This document shows, one piece after another, positions 17,397 through 25,854 of a DNA stretch of 64,000 nt. The first letter of the stretch is position 1. Every line of letters begins with the position of its first letter. The notes under the pieces are model-generated. The model saw nothing but the letters and a program-made list of their open reading frames with translations, had not been told where the DNA came from and searched no databases. The stretch lies in assembly GCF_002483315.1 (NCBI RefSeq), contig NZ_DLHR01000028.1, forward strand, positions 62,001 through 126,000, read 5' to 3'. The position numbers were made by a program, and so were the translations under genes. This DNA is from Flavobacterium sp. UBA7663 (GTDB taxonomy: Bacteria; Bacteroidota; Bacteroidia; Flavobacteriales; Flavobacteriaceae).

Positions 17397-17440
17397 GTAC
17401 AAAGTACGAGGTACAAAGTACGAGGTACAAAGTACGAAGT
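17397..17440 (+). repeat. Three-unit 14-bp tandem repeat GTACAAAGTACGAG
   Basis: Units at 17397-17410, 17411-17424 and 17425-17438 are identical apart from the last base. Each unit contains the self-complementary core GTAC-AAA-GTAC. The array starts at the base after the fbaA stop codon. Confidence 0.85.
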
Positions 17441-17490
17441 TTAAAATTTATTATTAATTGAAATTAGATGAAGATAAGGTTAGCCTTCCA

Positions 17491-17516
17491 ACTTCTAACT
17501 TCTAACTTCTAACTTA
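17491..17516 (+). repeat. ACTTCTA heptamer tandem repeat before accD
   Basis: Three perfect copies of ACTTCTA (17491-17511) plus a partial ACTTA end 3 bases before the accD ATG. The same unit precedes thyA at 9676-9710. Confidence 0.85.
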
Positions 17517-17519
17517 ATT

Positions 17520-18374
17520 ATGGCTTGGTTTAAAAGAAAAGAAAAAGGAATTACAACCGCAACTGAGGACAAAAAAGATGTTCCTAAAGGTTTATGGTAC
17601 AAATCACCAACTGGAAAAATTATTGACCAAGATGAATTGGCAAGAAACTTATGGGTAAGTCCAGAAGACGATTATCATGTAAGAATTGGTAGTAAAGAAT
17701 ATTTCGAAATTTTATTCGACAATAACGAATTCAAAGAATTAGATGCGAATTTAACTTCGAAAGATCCATTAAAATTTGAAGACACTAAAAAATATAGTGA
17801 TCGTTTAAAAGATGTAATGGACAAAACCAAATTGAAAGACGCTATTCGTACAGCTGTAGGAAAATCGAAAGGAAAAGACTTAGTTGTTTCTTGTATGGAT
17901 TTTGCTTTCATTGGAGGTTCTATGGGAGCTGTTGTTGGAGAAAAAATCGCTAGAGCGATTGACTATTCTATCAAAAACAAAGTGCCTTTTGTATTGATTT
18001 CAAAATCAGGTGGTGCTCGTATGATGGAAGCGGCTTACTCGTTAATGCAATTAGCTAAAACCTCAGCAAAATTAGCGCAATTAGCAGAAGAACAAATTCC
18101 ATACATTTCGTTATGTACAGATCCAACAACGGGTGGAACAACTGCTTCTTATGCAATGTTAGGTGATATCAATATTGGTGAGCCTGGCGCTTTAATTGGA
18201 TTCGCGGGACCACGTATTGTAAGAGATACAACAGGTAAAGATTTACCAGAAGGTTTCCAAACTTCAGAATTCTTATTAGAGCATGGATTCTTAGATTTCA
18301 TTGCTCACAGAAAAGAGTTGAAAAACAAAATTAACTTGTATTTGGATTTGATTCAAAATCAAGAAATCAGATAA
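17520..18374 (+). CDS. accD: Acetyl-CoA carboxylase carboxyltransferase, beta subunit, without zinc-ribbon cysteines
   Basis: This is a 284-residue AccD, the carboxyltransferase half that moves CO2 from biotin to acetyl-CoA to make malonyl-CoA for fatty-acid synthesis. The crotonase-like core is intact: FIGGSMGAVVGEKIARAID, SKSGGARMMEAAYSLMQLAK, SLCTDPTTGGTTASYAM and GALIGFAGPRIV. The N-terminal element that normally forms a four-cysteine zinc ribbon is recognisable (GLWYKSPTGK and ELARNLWVSPEDDYHVRI, residues 24-55) but contains no cysteine. The usual Cys positions are Ser29, near Gly32 (with one residue deleted), Ser47 and Asp50. accA and the biotin carboxylase genes are not adjacent. Confidence 0.95.
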   Translation: MAWFKRKEKGITTATEDKKDVPKGLWYKSPTGKIIDQDELARNLWVSPEDDYHVRIGSKEYFEILFDNNEFKELDANLTSKDPLKFEDTKKYSDRLKDVMDKTKLKDAIRTAVGKSKGKDLVVSCMDFAFIGGSMGAVVGEKIARAIDYSIKNKVPFVLISKSGGARMMEAAYSLMQLAKTSAKLAQLAEEQIPYISLCTDPTTGGTTASYAMLGDINIGEPGALIGFAGPRIVRDTTGKDLPEGFQTSEFLLEHGFLDFIAHRKELKNKINLYLDLIQNQEIR

Positions 18375-18380
18375 AAACAA

Positions 18381-18410
18381 AAATCCCGATATCACTATCG
18401 GGATTTTTTT
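18381..18410 (+). terminator. Intrinsic terminator of accD, probably bidirectional
   Basis: Perfect 11-base arms (18381-18391 and 18396-18406) enclose TCAC and lead into a T-run. A-rich sequence on the left also gives a U-tract in the minus direction for the convergent TonB-dependent receptor gene. Confidence 0.88.
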
Positions 18411-18414
18411 ATGC

Positions 18415-20823
18415 TTAAAACTTAGCTCGCAAAGCCAGGATAAAATTCTTTCCTGGTGCTACAATTCCTGAACTATAAGGTCGATAACGTTGGTCGGTTA
18501 TATTTTCTAAACCTGCAGTAACGGTAAACAATTCGCTAAGTTTGTACATCGATTTTAAATTCAACGTATACCAACTTGGAGAATACGGATTTCCATTGCT
18601 GTCAATCGCGTAAATTTCTGGTTTTCCTTTTTCTTCTTCGGCTAAATTATCATACGAAACCTCATCGCTGAATTGCGCATTCAATTGTAAATCTAATTTA
18701 GAATTAGCATATCCCAAACGACCTACACCAAAAAACGGCGCAGCATGACGAGATGGACTTTTCTCTCCATTATCCAATTCTTCTTCTCCTTTTTGGAAAT
18801 TCAAATCGCCATGGAAATAAAACCCTGTTGCCGATTTCACTTCAATTCCGGCTTGAATTCCGTATACTTTTGCATTAGCCGCATTTTGTATGGCTTGCAC
18901 ATTACTCAATTCGCCATCGTAGATGATTTCGGTAGCGCCATTCAAAGTAAAATCTCTTCTTACCATAGCATTTTCTAGCAAAGTGTAATAAGTAGAAACA
19001 TCTACTTTTACATTCTTTCCAAATAATTTCGCCACATTCAAATCTACATTATAAGCATATTCGGCTTTCAAATCTGGATTAGGAACCACAACCGAACCAG
19101 GTTCTGAATCAAATACTTTTCCTAAATCATCCACATTAGGAGAACGGAAAGCGGTTGCTACATTAGAACTAATCACCCATTTCGCTGTTGGACGATATAC
19201 CAAACCTAAACTTCCAGTTAAAGCGCCATCATTGATTTTTGCTTCAGTGAAAGGAAACGGATAAAAAGTAGTATCAAAATCAGCGTCTAATACAAACTGA
19301 TTGTATCGCAATCCCGCTTGAAGCAACGTTTTTTCAGAAAATTTATACTGGTCATTTAGATAAACACCATACGAATTCCATTTGGATTGTGGATATCGAG
19401 CAGGTCCAGTTTGACTTGTTCCTGCAACAATATTTTCATCAACTCCTTCTGAGTTTACATCGTTCATTACATATTCCACACCGTAAAAAAGAGAATTATT
19501 AACACTCGTTTTCTTTGTGAAATCTGCATTTACAGAAACTGCATTTACTTTTTCGGTACGAATGGCACGATTTGGATTATTAAAATTACGACTGATTCTA
19601 CTTTCTTCAAAAAACTGATGCGCCACTCGAATAGAAAGTTCATCATACACTTTCGTAGCTTGCATATTAGAAATTGACAAATTGTTCATAATCCATTTTT
19701 GTGGACCATAATCAAATTCGCCATAACGCGGCATTCCTGAATTAGTATAGCGAATATGTCTGTCATATCGCGAATAACTTGAAGTTTCCGAAAAATGAAA
19801 ACCATATTGAAAATCCCACTTTTCATTGGGTTGAAAACGTACTTTTTGCATCAAATTGATTTGAGAATAAGCCGTTGGTTTCTGTACTAAAGGATCATCA
19901 TTCGTTACCACTACATCTACTCCATTTTGTCTTTGCACATAAAAAGGTCGTAAATATTCATCTGGTCCGTGACTTCCCATTTTTAAATCACCAAAATCAT
20001 TAGAACTGATACTCGTAACCGAAGCCCATTTTTTCCAACCTACATTGACATCAAAATGTCCTGTTTTTTCATTGTTAACAGAAGAGTATCTTGTAAAAGC
20101 ACTTCCTGAAACAAATGGTTTTTCTTCCGTTGTAAATTGTGGTGTTAAGGTTTGGAAACTCATTACACCACCAATAGCATCGCTTCCGTAAATAACAGAA
20201 CTTGGTCCAAATAAAACTTCTGATTTTTCAATTGCAAATGGATCTAACGAAATGACATTTTGAATGTTTCCACCTCTAAAAATTGCGGTATTCATTCGAA
20301 CACCATCAATAGCATAAAGCAAACGATTGGTAGCAAAACCACGAATCATTGGGCTTCCTCCACCCTGCTGACTTTTTTGCATAAACACTTTACCAGAAAC
20401 GGTTAGTAAATCGGCTGCCGTTTGCGGATTTTGCAATTGGATATCTTTTTTAGAAATAGAGGTGATTTTTACTGGAATATCTCGAGTATGTTGCTTCCAA
20501 CGATTGGCGGAAACAATTATTTCATCCATTGCCAATAATGAAGGTGCTAAACTCAACTGAAAAGAAGCTAATTCCAATTGATTGTAACTCACAATTTGAG
20601 TTTCATATCCAAAAGATTGGATGATAATTTTATTAAACCCAACAAAATCAGAAACATCAGCCTGACCTCTGTTATTTGCAACAACATAGACTTTTTTATC
20701 CTCGGAAGCAAGCGTAACCGATTCTAATGGTTCACCCGATTCTTTGTCTTTTATGGTTATTGTTTGAGAAAATAACGTAGTTGTGAATCCAAAAAATATA
20801 ATGAGTAATAATTGCTTAAGCAT
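18415..20823 (-). CDS. TonB-dependent outer-membrane receptor
   Basis: The 802-residue protein has a signal peptide (MLKQLLLIIFFGFTTTLFSQ), a carboxypeptidase-regulatory-like domain (about 20-95), a TonB box-like segment MDEIIVSANRWKQ, a plug domain (about 105-230: GGSPMIRGFATNRLLYAIDG) and a long beta-barrel ending NFILALRAKF. The barrel contains FRSP followed about 20 residues later by NPDLKAEYAYN, reminiscent of the FRAP/NPNL boxes of haem and vitamin receptors, but no histidine lies between them. The ligand therefore stays open; metal, siderophore or cobalamin are possible. A permease gene lies upstream on the same strand. Confidence 0.93.
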   Translation of the reverse strand: MLKQLLLIIFFGFTTTLFSQTITIKDKESGEPLESVTLASEDKKVYVVANNRGQADVSDFVGFNKIIIQSFGYETQIVSYNQLELASFQLSLAPSLLAMDEIIVSANRWKQHTRDIPVKITSISKKDIQLQNPQTAADLLTVSGKVFMQKSQQGGGSPMIRGFATNRLLYAIDGVRMNTAIFRGGNIQNVISLDPFAIEKSEVLFGPSSVIYGSDAIGGVMSFQTLTPQFTTEEKPFVSGSAFTRYSSVNNEKTGHFDVNVGWKKWASVTSISSNDFGDLKMGSHGPDEYLRPFYVQRQNGVDVVVTNDDPLVQKPTAYSQINLMQKVRFQPNEKWDFQYGFHFSETSSYSRYDRHIRYTNSGMPRYGEFDYGPQKWIMNNLSISNMQATKVYDELSIRVAHQFFEESRISRNFNNPNRAIRTEKVNAVSVNADFTKKTSVNNSLFYGVEYVMNDVNSEGVDENIVAGTSQTGPARYPQSKWNSYGVYLNDQYKFSEKTLLQAGLRYNQFVLDADFDTTFYPFPFTEAKINDGALTGSLGLVYRPTAKWVISSNVATAFRSPNVDDLGKVFDSEPGSVVVPNPDLKAEYAYNVDLNVAKLFGKNVKVDVSTYYTLLENAMVRRDFTLNGATEIIYDGELSNVQAIQNAANAKVYGIQAGIEVKSATGFYFHGDLNFQKGEEELDNGEKSPSRHAAPFFGVGRLGYANSKLDLQLNAQFSDEVSYDNLAEEEKGKPEIYAIDSNGNPYSPSWYTLNLKSMYKLSELFTVTAGLENITDQRYRPYSSGIVAPGKNFILALRAKF

Positions 20824-20855
20824 TATTTCCGAAATGTTTTAATAATTAGTGTGAA

Positions 20856-20863
20856 CAAATTTA
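20856..20863 (-). promoter_or_regulatory. -7 element of the TonB-dependent receptor gene
   Basis: TAAATTTG on the minus strand matches TAnnTTTG and lies about 33 bases before the ATG at 20823. The nearest TTTG is 24 bases further upstream, longer than ideal. Confidence 0.35.
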
Positions 20864-20891
20864 CAAAATGATTGTCACTTATTGCCACAAA

Positions 20892-22142
20892 TTACATGCC
20901 ACTTCTAATAGCTTCCACTGGATCTAACTTAGATGCGGAAATTGCTGGAATAATTCCAGAAATTAATCCGATAAAAGCTGCTAATCCTGAACCTAATAAC
21001 ATGTTTGAAGCACTTAAAACAAACTCGAAATCTAAAGCACTTGACAATATTAAAGCAATAATCCAAACTAAAAACATTCCTACTATCCCACCAATTAATG
21101 ATAAAATAATAGCTTCAAACAAGAATTGAAACAAAATGAATTTATTTTTAGCGCCTAATGCTTTTTGAATTCCGATTAAGTTAGTACGTTCTTTTACCGA
21201 TACGAACATAATATTGGCAATACCAAATCCTCCCACTAAAAGTGAAAACGCACTGATAATCCAACCAATCATATTCATTTGACCTATGATGTTATCAATA
21301 AAATCGGTAAATCCAGATAATACATTTAGGAAGAAATTATCTATATCTCCTGTTTTTACACCTCTAAAGTTTCTCAGTTTTTGAGATAATTCAGCTTTAA
21401 ATTCCTCAATATCAACTCCTTTTTCTGGTTTTATTAAAATCGCAGCACGCAGAGCATCATTTTCATCGCCATACATTCTTCTTAAAAAGTTCACTGGAAA
21501 AAATACGGCCACGTCATTACTGTCGCCAAACATACCTTGTCCTTGTTTTTTTAGCACACCAATAACTGTTAGTTTTTGTCCGTACAAACGAATTTTCTTT
21601 CCAATAGGGTCACTATTTTCAAATAAGCCTTTAGCTACTTCACTTCCTATTACGATAACAGGGCTTCCCGAATTGGATTCGGCTTCATTAAACAAACGTC
21701 CGGTTTCAATTTTAATAGGTTCAATATCAAAAAACTCATCTGTTGAAGGTTTCATTCGAATAGAATTCACCGTATTGGATTCGTATTTTACACTTTCGTT
21801 TCTTGCAAAGAAATTAAAAGAAATTTTTTCAATACTAGGAACACTTTTTTTCAAATATTCAAATTCATCGTAAGTTACTTTAGGAAATTGTTCTCTTTTC
21901 CAACGAGGCACTTCAGACGGACCAAATGAAAAATTCATCAAGTAAATGGTATTCATATCCATATCACTCAAATCTTCCTTGATTTTTTTATCCATAGAAT
22001 CTACAGCAGCTAACACCGCAATAATGGAAAAAATACCAATGGTAACACCTAACAACGACAAAAGGGTACGCAATTTATTGTTGCGCAACGCGTTAATGGC
22101 AAAACTGAAACTTTCTGAAAGTAATCGTAAATATAAAAGCAT
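20892..22142 (-). CDS. ABC transporter permease of the MacB/FtsX type
   Basis: This 416-residue membrane protein has one N-terminal helix (NKLRTLLSLLGVTIGIFSIIAVLAAVD), a MacB-type periplasmic core domain (about 45-245) and three C-terminal helices forming an FtsX domain (SVKERTNLIGIQKALGAK, then FEAIILSLIGGIVGM). It should pair with a separate MacB/LolD-type ATPase, which is not encoded in this window. Export or lipoprotein release substrates are unknown. The last residues LDPVEAIRSGM are typical for the family. It is transcribed toward the TonB-dependent receptor gene. Confidence 0.9.
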   Translation of the reverse strand: MLLYLRLLSESFSFAINALRNNKLRTLLSLLGVTIGIFSIIAVLAAVDSMDKKIKEDLSDMDMNTIYLMNFSFGPSEVPRWKREQFPKVTYDEFEYLKKSVPSIEKISFNFFARNESVKYESNTVNSIRMKPSTDEFFDIEPIKIETGRLFNEAESNSGSPVIVIGSEVAKGLFENSDPIGKKIRLYGQKLTVIGVLKKQGQGMFGDSNDVAVFFPVNFLRRMYGDENDALRAAILIKPEKGVDIEEFKAELSQKLRNFRGVKTGDIDNFFLNVLSGFTDFIDNIIGQMNMIGWIISAFSLLVGGFGIANIMFVSVKERTNLIGIQKALGAKNKFILFQFLFEAIILSLIGGIVGMFLVWIIALILSSALDFEFVLSASNMLLGSGLAAFIGLISGIIPAISASKLDPVEAIRSGM

Positions 22143-22220
22143 AATATTGAGCTATAACTATAAGTAGAGTTATGTATGAAAATGTTACAAATAATTATTA
22201 AAAAATCCCTTCCAATAAAG

Positions 22221-22252
22221 TTTGACTATTTTAAGAAGTATAACTACTTTTG
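22221..22252 (+). promoter_or_regulatory. Promoter of purH (TTTG-N20-TACTTTTG)
   Basis: TTTG at 22221-22224 and TACTTTTG at 22245-22252 are 20 bases apart, an exact Bacteroidetes consensus. The ATG at 22309 leaves a leader of about 50 bases, which argues against a longer reading frame beginning at a TTG within the promoter. Confidence 0.75.
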
Positions 22253-22308
22253 CACCACGAAAACAACAACATTTATCTGAGACTATTCAGATACAACAAC
22301 ACAACACC

Positions 22309-23841
22309 ATGAACACAACAAAAAAAATTGCTTCGGCATTGATTTCTGTATTTGACAAAAACGGTTTAGAACCTATTGTTAAAGCCCTTCACCAAAACAA
22401 TGTAACCATTTATTCTACCGGCGGAACCGAAACTTTTATTAAAGATTTAGGCATTCCAGTAGTTGCTGTAGAAGATATTACGGCTTTCCCTGAAATTTTA
22501 GGTGGAAGAGTAAAAACCTTGCATCCAAAAATCTTCGGTGGTATTTTAAACCGTCAAGACCATGCAGGTGATGTGGAACAAATGAAAGAATTCAATATTC
22601 CGCAAATCGATTTAGTGATTGTGGATTTGTATCCGTTTGAAAAAACAGTTGCTTCAGGTGCTGGTGAACAAGATATTATCGAGAAAATCGACATCGGTGG
22701 TATTTCTTTAATTAGAGCAGCTGCTAAAAATTTCAAAGACACAGTAATTGTTCCTTCAGTAGAGCAATATGCACCATTTTTGAATTTCTACACAGAAAAT
22801 AACGGCGCTACCACTTTAGAAAACAGAAAATTATTAGCTTCAAGAGCTTTTAATGTTTCTTCACATTATGATTCAGCTATTTTCAACTACTTCAATCAAA
22901 TTTTTGAAGAACCAGTTTTAAAAATAAGCAAGCAAAACGGAAACGTATTACGTTATGGCGAAAATCCACATCAAAAAGGATTTTTCTATGGCGATTTCGA
23001 TAAAATGTTTACCAAAGTTCACGGAAAAGAATTGTCATACAACAATTTATTAGACGTTGATGCAGCTGTGAATTTAATGAACGAATTCAAAGGAGATAAT
23101 CCAACTTTTGCAATTTTAAAACACAATAACGCATGTGGTTTAGCAACGAGAAATACGATGAAAGAAGCGTATTTAGATGCTTTAGCAGGTGACCCAACTT
23201 CGGCTTTTGGAGGTGTTTTAATTGCGAACGGAAAAATTGATGTCGCAACTGCGAATGAAATCAACCAATTGTTCTGCGAAGTGGTAATTGCTCCAGCGTA
23301 TGATCAAGAAGCAATTGACATTTTAGAAGAAAAGAAAAACAGAATCATCTTAATCCAAAACGAAGTGGAATTACCACAAACAACCGTTCGTACTTGTTTA
23401 AACGGAGTTTTAGTTCAGGATAAAGACAATGTTACCGATTCAAAAGAACATTTAAAAACAGTTACAACGGCTGTTCCAACTTCAGAAGAAATCGAAGATT
23501 TATTATTTGCATCTAAAATTTGTAAACATACTAAATCGAATACAATTGTGTTTGCAAAGAACAAACAATTGTATGCTTCTGGAACAGGACAAACTTCAAG
23601 AGTAGATGCTTTACGTCATGCAATTGAAAAAGCAACTTCATTTGAATTTGATTTAACTGGAGCGGTTATGGCAAGTGATGCCTTCTTCCCTTTTCCAGAC
23701 TGTGTAGAAATCGCAAACAAAGCTGGAATTACAGCGGTAATTCAACCAGGAGGTTCTATAAAAGACGAATTAAGTATTAATTATTGTAATGCCAATAACA
23801 TGGCAATGGTATTCACTGGAATCCGTCATTTTAAGCACTAA
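22309..23841 (+). CDS. purH: Bifunctional AICAR formyltransferase / IMP cyclohydrolase
   Basis: The 510-residue enzyme carries out the last two steps of de novo purine synthesis. The N-terminal MGS-like IMP cyclohydrolase domain (about 1-195) shows ALISVFDKNGLEPIVKAL, TIYSTGGTETFI and GGRVKTLHPKIFGGIL. The AICAR transformylase domain shows LRYGENPHQKGFFYGD, ILKHNNACGLA, GDPTSAFGGVL and, near the end, MASDAFFPFPDCVE with GGSIKDE. The ATG at 22309 is preferred because an open extension to 22222 lies inside the promoter. It is followed by a terminator, so it is probably monocistronic. Confidence 0.96.
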   Translation: MNTTKKIASALISVFDKNGLEPIVKALHQNNVTIYSTGGTETFIKDLGIPVVAVEDITAFPEILGGRVKTLHPKIFGGILNRQDHAGDVEQMKEFNIPQIDLVIVDLYPFEKTVASGAGEQDIIEKIDIGGISLIRAAAKNFKDTVIVPSVEQYAPFLNFYTENNGATTLENRKLLASRAFNVSSHYDSAIFNYFNQIFEEPVLKISKQNGNVLRYGENPHQKGFFYGDFDKMFTKVHGKELSYNNLLDVDAAVNLMNEFKGDNPTFAILKHNNACGLATRNTMKEAYLDALAGDPTSAFGGVLIANGKIDVATANEINQLFCEVVIAPAYDQEAIDILEEKKNRIILIQNEVELPQTTVRTCLNGVLVQDKDNVTDSKEHLKTVTTAVPTSEEIEDLLFASKICKHTKSNTIVFAKNKQLYASGTGQTSRVDALRHAIEKATSFEFDLTGAVMASDAFFPFPDCVEIANKAGITAVIQPGGSIKDELSINYCNANNMAMVFTGIRHFKH

Positions 23842-23866
23842 AATTTACTTAAAAATATAGATTTTT

Positions 23867-23902
23867 AAAACGCATTAAAATATTATTTTTTAATGCGTTT
23901 TT
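23867..23902 (+). terminator. Intrinsic terminator of purH
   Basis: Fourteen-base perfect arms (23867-23880 and 23888-23901) around a 7-base loop, AT-rich with a GC core and T-rich on the right, lie 25 bases after the purH stop. Confidence 0.75.
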
Positions 23903-23903
23903 A

Positions 23904-23937
23904 TTTGAAAATATATCAGATAATTTTCATAGTTTTG
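23904..23937 (+). promoter_or_regulatory. Promoter of the mreB-rodA operon
   Basis: TAGTTTTG (23930-23937) matches TAnnTTTG, and TTTG at 23904-23907 lies 22 bases upstream. It follows directly after the purH terminator and lies 47 bases before the mreB ATG. Confidence 0.5.
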
Positions 23938-23984
23938 CTAGTTGAATACTATTATACAAAAAACGCTAAACCCTTCTCTTACTT

Positions 23985-25013
23985 ATGGGATTTTTTGATT
24001 TCATGACCGAGGATATCGCTATCGACCTTGGTACCGCAAATACACTAATCATTCACAACGATAAAGTCGTGATTGACAGTCCATCTATTGTTGCCAGAGA
24101 CCGAATTACGGGCAAAATTATTGCCGTTGGTAAGGAAGCCAACATGATGCAAGGTAAAACTCATGAAAACATCAAAACCATTCGTCCGTTAAAAGATGGA
24201 GTTATCGCTGACTTTGATGCTTCAGAGCAGATGATAAAAATGTTTATCAAAAGTATTCCTGCTTTAAAGAAAAAATTATTCACACCAGCACTTCGTATGG
24301 TAATTTGTATTCCTTCTGGAATTACTGAAGTGGAAATGCGTGCGGTAAAAGAATCAGCTGAACGTGTAAACGGAAAAGAAGTATACTTGATTCATGAGCC
24401 GATGGCAGCTGCAATTGGTATCGGTTTAGATATTATGCAACCAAAAGGAAACATGATTGTGGACATAGGTGGAGGAACAACAGAAATTGCGGTTATTGCA
24501 TTAGGCGGAATTGTTTGTGATAAATCGGTTAAAATTGCTGGAGACGTTTTCACAAATGATATCATTTACTACATGAGAACGCAACACAATTTATTTGTTG
24601 GAGAAACGACCGCTGAAAAAGTAAAAATTCAAATTGGTGCTGCTACTGAAGATTTAGATAGCCCACCAGAAGATATGGCAGTAGACGGAAGAGATTTATT
24701 AACCGGAAAACCAAAACGTGTTGATGTATCGTACCGAGAAATTGCAAAAGCATTAGACAAATCAATTCAACGTATTGAAGATGCGGTTATGGAAACCTTA
24801 TCACAAACGCCACCCGAATTATCTGCCGATATTTACAACACCGGTATTTACCTTGCAGGTGGAGGTTCGATGTTAAGAGGTTTAGACAAACGAATTTCAA
24901 TGAAAACAGATTTACCTGTTTACATCGCAGAAGATCCTTTAAGAGCCGTTGTAAGAGGAACGGGAATGACCTTAAAGAATATCAACAAATACAAAGGAAT
25001 CCTGATTAAATAA
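23985..25013 (+). CDS. mreB: Rod shape-determining actin-like protein MreB
   Basis: This 342-residue actin-like ATPase polymerises under the inner membrane and guides lateral wall synthesis. The nucleotide-binding motifs are clear: AIDLGTANTLI (phosphate 1), VDIGGGTTEIAVIALGG (phosphate 2), EPMAAAIGIGL and YLAGGGSMLRGLD (adenosine). The short N-terminal stretch MGFFDFMTE is a typical membrane-touching amphipathic start. It opens a five-gene elongasome operon (mreB, mreC, mreD, mrdA, rodA) with spacing of 10 bases or less throughout. Confidence 0.97.
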   Translation: MGFFDFMTEDIAIDLGTANTLIIHNDKVVIDSPSIVARDRITGKIIAVGKEANMMQGKTHENIKTIRPLKDGVIADFDASEQMIKMFIKSIPALKKKLFTPALRMVICIPSGITEVEMRAVKESAERVNGKEVYLIHEPMAAAIGIGLDIMQPKGNMIVDIGGGTTEIAVIALGGIVCDKSVKIAGDVFTNDIIYYMRTQHNLFVGETTAEKVKIQIGAATEDLDSPPEDMAVDGRDLLTGKPKRVDVSYREIAKALDKSIQRIEDAVMETLSQTPPELSADIYNTGIYLAGGGSMLRGLDKRISMKTDLPVYIAEDPLRAVVRGTGMTLKNINKYKGILIK

Positions 25014-25023
25014 AAAATAGTCC

Positions 25024-25854
25024 ATGCAGCAAATAATTAATTTTATCATAAAAAACAGCTATCGATTGCTGTTTTTGCTGCTTTTGGGCATCTCATTTTC
25101 TTTGATTATAAAATCGCATTCCTACCACAGAAGTGAGTATGTAAATTCGGCTAATGCTGTTACAGGTGCTTACTATGAAAAAGTGAATGAAGTCAACGAA
25201 TATTTAAGTCTAAAAGAAAAAAACAAGGACTTGGCTTCGGAAAATGCGTTATTAAAAGAATTGCTTTTTAATAAGAAAGACACCATTTTAACTTCTAAAA
25301 CCCTATTTAGAAACGACCTTAACAATTACAATGTTGTGGTAGCAAAAGTGGTGAAAAATTCGTTTAACTCTCGCGAAAATTATATCACCATCAATTCTGG
25401 AAAAAATTCTGGAATTGAAGTCGATATGGGAGTAGTAAATGACAAAGGGATTGTAGGTTTAATTGAAAAAACATCAACAAACTTCTCCACCATTCAAAGT
25501 GTCTTGAACACCAAATCGAAGATTAATGCGAAGATTAAAAACTCGAATCACTTTGGTTCTTTAATTTGGGATGGCCGAAATGTTGGTTTTGCTCAACTTA
25601 TCGATGTTCCTAGATTGGCTTCTTTAAAACACGGAGATTCTATCGTAACAGGTGGAAATTCAGATATTTTCCCAGAGAATATTCCAATTGGAAAAATTGA
25701 TAAGATTTTTATTGATAAGAAAACAAATTATTATACTATCAATATTCGTTTGTTCAACGACATGACATCGCTTGGTTATGTGTATGTAATTGAAAACAAA
25801 AGAAAAAAAGAGAAAAAACAATTAGAATTAGAAACCACAGCACCTAAAAAATAG
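25024..25854 (+). CDS. mreC: Rod shape-determining protein MreC
   Basis: The 276-residue protein has one N-terminal transmembrane helix (YRLLFLLLLGISFSLII), a periplasmic coiled coil (about 45-80: VNEVNEYLSLKEKNKDLASE) and the double beta-barrel MreC domain (NSFNSRENYITINSGKNSGI, then GVVNDKGIVGLIEKTS and IVTGGNSDIFPENIPIG). MreC links MreB to the wall synthases PBP2 and RodA. Its TAG stop shares a base with the GTG start of mreD, indicating translational coupling. Confidence 0.95.
   Translation: MQQIINFIIKNSYRLLFLLLLGISFSLIIKSHSYHRSEYVNSANAVTGAYYEKVNEVNEYLSLKEKNKDLASENALLKELLFNKKDTILTSKTLFRNDLNNYNVVVAKVVKNSFNSRENYITINSGKNSGIEVDMGVVNDKGIVGLIEKTSTNFSTIQSVLNTKSKINAKIKNSNHFGSLIWDGRNVGFAQLIDVPRLASLKHGDSIVTGGNSDIFPENIPIGKIDKIFIDKKTNYYTINIRLFNDMTSLGYVYVIENKRKKEKKQLELETTAPKK

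Noticed and set aside
17397..17516. Possible CRISPR-like array
   Set aside because: Units of 7 and 14 bases are directly adjacent with no spacers; they are simple tandem repeats and there are no cas genes.
18415..20823. Assignment of the TonB-dependent receptor as a haem receptor
   Set aside because: FRSP and NPDL boxes are present, but the histidine expected between them is missing and no haem-handling genes are adjacent.
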